Positions 60,936 through 64,000 of a stretch of DNA of 64,000 bases are shown here, one piece after another. The first letter of the stretch is position 1. Each line of letters begins with the position of its first letter. A program made the position numbers and the translations under genes. The notes beneath the pieces are model-generated. The model made no database searches, had not been told where the DNA came from, and was given only the letters and a program-made list of their open reading frames with translations. The DNA comes from Vibrio celticus (GTDB lineage: Bacteria; Pseudomonadota; Gammaproteobacteria; Enterobacterales; Vibrionaceae), in contig NZ_AP025463.1 in the NCBI RefSeq assembly GCF_024347335.1, forward strand, positions 124,001 to 188,000. The letters are read 5' to 3'.

Positions 60936-61523
60936 ATGCTTCAGAATCCACTGCAGGTTCGTCTTGAAAAGTTAGAACCTTGGCAACAAATTACCTTTAT
61001 GGCGTGTCTATGTGAGCGTATGTACCCTAACTATGCCATGTTTTGTGAGAATACAGAATTTGCGGAAGCTCGAATCTATCGTGATGTTTTGGATAGCATT
61101 TGGGAAATCCTGACGGTTAAAACAGCAAAGGTGAACTTTGAGCGTCAACTTGAGAAGGTTGAAGAGCTATTCCCTAGCGGTGATGATTTTGATTTTTATG
61201 GTGTTTACCCAGCAATGGACGCATGCCAAGGCCTAGCAACGCTAATTCATGGTCTGCTTGACCGTGAACATATGTTGGAAGCGGTAATTAAAGTGAGTCA
61301 ACAATCGGTGAAGACGGTTGCTGAGCTTGAGTTTGCTCAAGGCGCTGAAGAAGTGACGAACGAAAACCAGAAAGAAAACGAAGCGGTGTGTGAAGAGTGG
61401 GACGTTCAGTGGGCCATTTTCCGACCTCTACGTGAAACGACTGAGCGTGACTTAGAGCTGATCAAAGACCTACGCCACGAACTGCGTGAAGACCCAGTCA
61501 GTAACATTGGTGTTGCGTTATAA
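60936..61523 (+). CDS. yjaG: YjaG family DUF416 protein
   Basis: 195 residues, cytoplasmic, predicted all-helical. LQNPLQVRLEKLEPWQQITFM, CLCERMYPNYAMFC, FDFYGVYPAMDAC and ERDLELIKDLRHELRE match E. coli YjaG as I recall it. Function unknown; the family is conserved beside hupA. I prefer the ATG at 60936 over a GTG two codons upstream. hupA is further downstream in the same direction but separated here by a CNNM/CBS gene on the opposite strand. Confidence 0.93.
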   Translation: MLQNPLQVRLEKLEPWQQITFMACLCERMYPNYAMFCENTEFAEARIYRDVLDSIWEILTVKTAKVNFERQLEKVEELFPSGDDFDFYGVYPAMDACQGLATLIHGLLDREHMLEAVIKVSQQSVKTVAELEFAQGAEEVTNENQKENEAVCEEWDVQWAIFRPLRETTERDLELIKDLRHELREDPVSNIGVAL

Positions 61524-61555
61524 TTCGCAATTGCACCAAGGTACGAATAAAAAAA

Positions 61556-61582
61556 CAAAGGCTCCCTAGGGAGCCTTTGTTG
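61556..61582. terminator. Bidirectional terminator between yjaG and the CNNM/CBS gene
   Basis: CAAAGGCTCC-CTAG-GGAGCCTTTG with A-rich sequence on the left and T-rich on the right; it can serve both converging genes. Confidence 0.88.
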
Positions 61583-61605
61583 TATCTGACGGTATCAAAT
61601 TTAGA

Positions 61606-62772
61606 TTAAGCGTCTTTTTTGTCTTCGTTCTGCGCTTTGTCTTTTGATGCGTCGTCGTCATCCGTTGATTTTGCGTCTGAAGAGTCGTTGTCTGCTGGAG
61701 TTTCTTCCTCTAGCTCGTCCTCGTCATCGCGGTTTTCAATAACGCCGTGTGTCTCTTTCCACTTTTCCCAGCGTTGGAACGCCAGTTCTTGCATGTCAGT
61801 CGTCTTATCCGCTTCATCGACAATCTCTTCGCCCACTAGGTGCTCAAAGATGTCTTCTAGGGTGATGATGCCCTGAATAGTGCCGTATTCGTCCACAACT
61901 AAAGACAGTTGCAGGCGGTTTGCCATCATCTGGTCAAAGGCCTTAGCCAAGCCCATGTTGTTCAGCAACACGTGGATAGGGCGCATTACTTCACCCAAAG
62001 CTTTCTCACCACAACCGGCTTGCTGCAATCTAAACAGCTCTAAGCGGTGAACAAAACCGATGATGTTGTCACTCTGCTCGCTGTAAACCAGCGGACGTGA
62101 GAATGGCGTGTCTTTATGTTGTTCTAGGAACGTATTCACACTCATTTCCGCATCAACACGGAATACCACTGGGCGCGGCGTCATTACCTGAGTCACGGGT
62201 ACATCTTGAATACCCAGTAGGTTGCTCAGGATTTTTGACTCGCCTTCTGCAAATTCACCGCTCTCTTTTGCCAAAATCGCCATTGCAGATAACTCATCAC
62301 GCATTTTTGGTGCTTGGTGGCCACGAGCAAGACGTTTGGTGATCTGTTCTGAGAACCATACAAACGGTGTTAGGAAGAACACCATCCAGCGCAGCACGCT
62401 TGCCGAAGCAGGAGCAAGTTGACGCCAGTAGGTTGCACCAATGGTTTTTGGAACAATCTCAGATAATACCAAGATACCTAGCGTTAGCACGGCAGAGAAG
62501 ACACCTAACCATTGGCTACCAAAAACGACAGCCGCTTGTGCACCTGCTGTCGCAGCACCGATAGTATGCGCGATGGTGTTGAGCGTTAAAATTGACGCAA
62601 GCGGGCGGTCAATATCTGTTTTCAGTTTGTCTAAAGACTCTGCTGCAGGGTGCCCATTTTGTTTTAGTTGAGCAATGTAGCTCGGACTAATACTCAAAAG
62701 TACAGCTTCTAAAACAGAACAAATGAAAGAAACTCCAATAGCAATGGAGACGTAAATAGATAGCAGCAGCAT
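61606..62772 (-). CDS. CNNM (DUF21) transmembrane / CBS-domain protein
   Basis: 388 residues. An N-terminal CNNM/DUF21 membrane domain (about 1-150, four hydrophobic segments, with the conserved EIVPKTIGA) is followed by two CBS domains (about 190-310; VMTPRPVVF, LSLVVDEYGTIQGIITLEDIFEHLVGEE). Last comes an unusual, highly acidic and Lys-containing low-complexity tail (about 348-388, rich in D, E and K). CNNM-CBS proteins of bacteria are implicated in Mg2+/Co2+ transport or efflux; the substrate here is not shown. AAGGGC precedes the ATG. It converges on yjaG and is divergent from hupA. Confidence 0.92.
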   Translation of the reverse strand: MLLLSIYVSIAIGVSFICSVLEAVLLSISPSYIAQLKQNGHPAAESLDKLKTDIDRPLASILTLNTIAHTIGAATAGAQAAVVFGSQWLGVFSAVLTLGILVLSEIVPKTIGATYWRQLAPASASVLRWMVFFLTPFVWFSEQITKRLARGHQAPKMRDELSAMAILAKESGEFAEGESKILSNLLGIQDVPVTQVMTPRPVVFRVDAEMSVNTFLEQHKDTPFSRPLVYSEQSDNIIGFVHRLELFRLQQAGCGEKALGEVMRPIHVLLNNMGLAKAFDQMMANRLQLSLVVDEYGTIQGIITLEDIFEHLVGEEIVDEADKTTDMQELAFQRWEKWKETHGVIENRDDEDELEEETPADNDSSDAKSTDDDDASKDKAQNEDKKDA

Positions 62773-63042
62773 GTTTGCCCTTAAATTAAATTGTACGCTT
62801 TAGCAGCGATTCAGCGTGGATTATAGTGAAAAAGTAGTGGCTAGGTCATCATTAATTTTGCTCTCAGCCCCTTTTAAACAAGGGCTTGCTTAATAAAATC
62901 AGTAACAAATTGTGAGTTATTACTCATATTATGGCTAAAACTACGGCATTAGAGCTAAAGATCGACGACAAACCTTTGCCAGATGGGGCATTTATGTTTT
63001 AGAGTGAATTGAATTCAAAAATACAAAGAAGGGAAACCTAAA
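62773..63042 (+). promoter_or_regulatory. Region upstream of hupA
   Basis: Holds a dyad TGAGT-TATT-ACTCA at 62913-62926 and a 23-codon open frame (62931-63002). It must contain the hupA promoter(s); no hexamers were assigned with confidence. Confidence 0.4.
62931..63002 (+). CDS. Possible 23-residue small protein or leader peptide upstream of hupA
   Basis: The frame reads MAKTTALELKIDDKPLP and then DGAFMF, a composition like real protein rather than noise. It starts with ATG and ends 40 bases before the hupA ATG. No clear ribosome-binding site precedes it and no homologue is recognised. It could be a leader peptide, a remnant of a gene end, or chance. Confidence 0.25.
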   Translation: MAKTTALELKIDDKPLPDGAFMF

Positions 63043-63315
63043 ATGAACAAGACTCAATTAATCGACTTTATTGCTGAAAAAGCGGACCTTTCTAAAGCAC
63101 AAGCTAAAGCTGCTCTAGAAGCGACTCTTGGCGGTGTTACAGATGCTCTTAAAGATGGCGATCAAGTTCAGCTAATTGGTTTTGGTACTTTTAAAGTAAA
63201 CCACCGTGCAGCTCGCACTGGTCGTAACCCAAAAACTGGTGATGAGATCCAAATCGCTGCTGCAAATGTTCCAGCATTTGTTGCAGGTAAAGCGCTGAAA
63301 GATTCAGTGAAATAA
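63043..63315 (+). CDS. hupA: DNA-binding protein HU-alpha
   Basis: HU is the nucleoid protein that bends DNA without strict sequence preference. 90 residues: MNKTQLIDFIAEKADLSKAQ, the helical dimer body, and the beta-arm with RTGRNPKTGDEIQIAA including the DNA-intercalating Pro of NPKTG. AGGG site before the ATG. A terminator follows directly, and it runs into the next gene's start. Confidence 0.98.
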   Translation: MNKTQLIDFIAEKADLSKAQAKAALEATLGGVTDALKDGDQVQLIGFGTFKVNHRAARTGRNPKTGDEIQIAAANVPAFVAGKALKDSVK

Positions 63316-63320
63316 TCTAA

Positions 63321-63362
63321 ACTGTACCGAGGTAGTCGTATTCCACCTCGGTACAGGTTTTT
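63321..63362 (+). terminator. hupA terminator overlapping the next gene's ribosome-binding site
   Basis: CTGTACCGAGGT (63322-63333) pairs perfectly with ACCTCGGTACAG (63345-63356), 11-base loop, then GTTTTT. The next ATG starts at 63363, right after the T run, and the only Shine-Dalgarno-like bases (CAGG) are at the base of the stem. Confidence 0.88.
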
Positions 63363-64000
63363 ATGAAAAAAGCATTTCTTCTCGTTTCACTATTATCTAC
63401 ATTTCTTATTGGCTGTTCTTCAACAAGCCCTCGCAAAAACCTAGAGCAATTTGAAACTCATACCGGCGGCCAAGTCATGGGCGACGCGACAAGTTTCTAC
63501 TGGGTTACAAACAAGCTAACACAACCTCATACTTCAGCTGACTACGTCACTGTCGGCGATTACGGCTGGTATCAAACTGATTATGCTTGGTCAGAAGGCG
63601 TGCTTCGAGAATTCATTCGTGAAGGCGAGCAGCGTAACTCTTCTAATGAGCTGGTTCCTTATCGTGTCCATGTGCGTTTCAATAAGTCAGGCGAAGCTGT
63701 GTATCAACAGTATCGTATTGATAGCAAAATCTTACCTATCCAAGCTAAGCAACTCGAAAACTACCAGAAAGAAGCTAAGTCGGTTCTAGAGACTACGATG
63801 AAGCAGAATGACGAAGGGCTCAGACTGGTTCAGGGTTACTGGGATGGTAGCTCTTTTAAGACGTGCGCTGGTGGTGAATTTGATCGCATTGAATTTAACC
63901 AGACCTTACCAAGCTTCGTGATCGACCGATTGGCATCAGTGGAAAGCTATGCGGCGTTTCTTGGCAGTGATTCACTGGGTAAGATGAGTGTGGAAGAGTT
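63363..64000 (+). CDS. DUF1481 domain-containing lipoprotein (YjaH-like, 3' end outside window)
   Basis: The frame is open from the ATG at 63363 to the window edge (about 212 residues). A lipoprotein signal peptide MKKAFLLVSLLSTFLIGCSS ends in a lipobox with the lipidated Cys18. The position after hupA matches E. coli yjaH (DUF1481). The mature part (GDYGWYQTDYAWSEGVLREF, GYWDGSSFKTCAGGEFDRIE) has no enzymatic motif that I recognise. Function unknown. Its ribosome-binding site lies within the hupA terminator stem, so translation from read-through transcripts would be affected by the hairpin. Confidence 0.85.
   Translation, partial: MKKAFLLVSLLSTFLIGCSSTSPRKNLEQFETHTGGQVMGDATSFYWVTNKLTQPHTSADYVTVGDYGWYQTDYAWSEGVLREFIREGEQRNSSNELVPYRVHVRFNKSGEAVYQQYRIDSKILPIQAKQLENYQKEAKSVLETTMKQNDEGLRLVQGYWDGSSFKTCAGGEFDRIEFNQTLPSFVIDRLASVESYAAFLGSDSLGKMSVEE

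Overview
The window reads as the origin-proximal part of chromosome 1 of a Vibrio, close to the Splendidus clade by overall feel. The basis is the vibrio-type 16S sequence, the gammaproteobacterial gene order, a cobalamin riboswitch on btuB, and gene neighbours (plsB-dgkA-lexA-dinF, sthA/fabR-yijD-trmA/btuB-murI-rrn-murB-birA-coaA-tRNAs-tufB-secE-nusG-rplKAJL-rpoBC, rsd/nudC-hemE, yjaG-hupA-yjaH) that match the Escherichia coli order remembered for the 88-91 min region, with insertions. Species assignment is inference; no search was run.

Layout. 1-4.6 kb: the N-terminal part of plsB (runs off the left edge), dgkA, lexA with two SOS boxes, a methyltransferase gene behind two near-perfect Fur boxes, and the MATE pump dinF. 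4.8-12.96 kb: sthA divergent from fabR-yijD, trmA divergent from the B12-riboswitch-controlled btuB, a Dph6-like PP-loop ATPase, murI, and a membrane-anchored RRM protein whose 3' end overlaps murI tail to tail. 13.1-35.5 kb: four complete rRNA operons in direct tandem (16S-23S-5S). Operons 1 and 2 have no spacer tRNA, operon 3 carries tRNA-Ile and tRNA-Ala, and operon 4 carries tRNA-Glu, -Lys and -Val plus a distal tRNA-Asp. Only after the last one is there a clear terminator. 35.56-36.67 kb: an IS630-family element whose transposase is split into two frames at an A7 run. 37-42 kb: pssA, a GNAT acetyltransferase, murB-birA and coaA. 42.1-56.1 kb: four tRNAs, tufB, secE-nusG, rplK-rplA, rplJ-rplL and rpoB-rpoC, the core translation and transcription block. 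56.4-64 kb: rsd, nudC, hemE, a uracil-DNA-glycosylase-family gene with a D-2-hydroxyacid dehydrogenase, yjaG, a CNNM/CBS membrane protein, hupA and the start of a DUF1481 lipoprotein gene.

How it works together. The window is dominated by growth-rate machinery: stable RNA operons with GC-rich discriminators, boxA antitermination sites, EF-Tu, ribosomal proteins with an L10-type leader, and RNA polymerase beta/beta'. Around it lie envelope (plsB, dgkA, pssA, murI, murB, fabR), cofactor (btuB, birA, coaA, hemE, nudC) and regulatory (lexA, rsd, hupA) functions.

The four rRNA operons differ from each other by indels at positions that are essentially universal in bacteria. Many are in homopolymers and some fall in the peptidyl-transferase region, so they are best read as sequencing or assembly errors. 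A few differences, in contrast, are compensatory helix changes and look biological. The least-explained items are a possible small RNA antisense to the nudC-hemE gap, a 24-bp sequence repeated at two gene ends 53 kb apart, the Fur-controlled methyltransferase that separates lexA from dinF, and the terminator that overlaps the start of the DUF1481 gene. No CRISPR array, prophage or defence island was seen.
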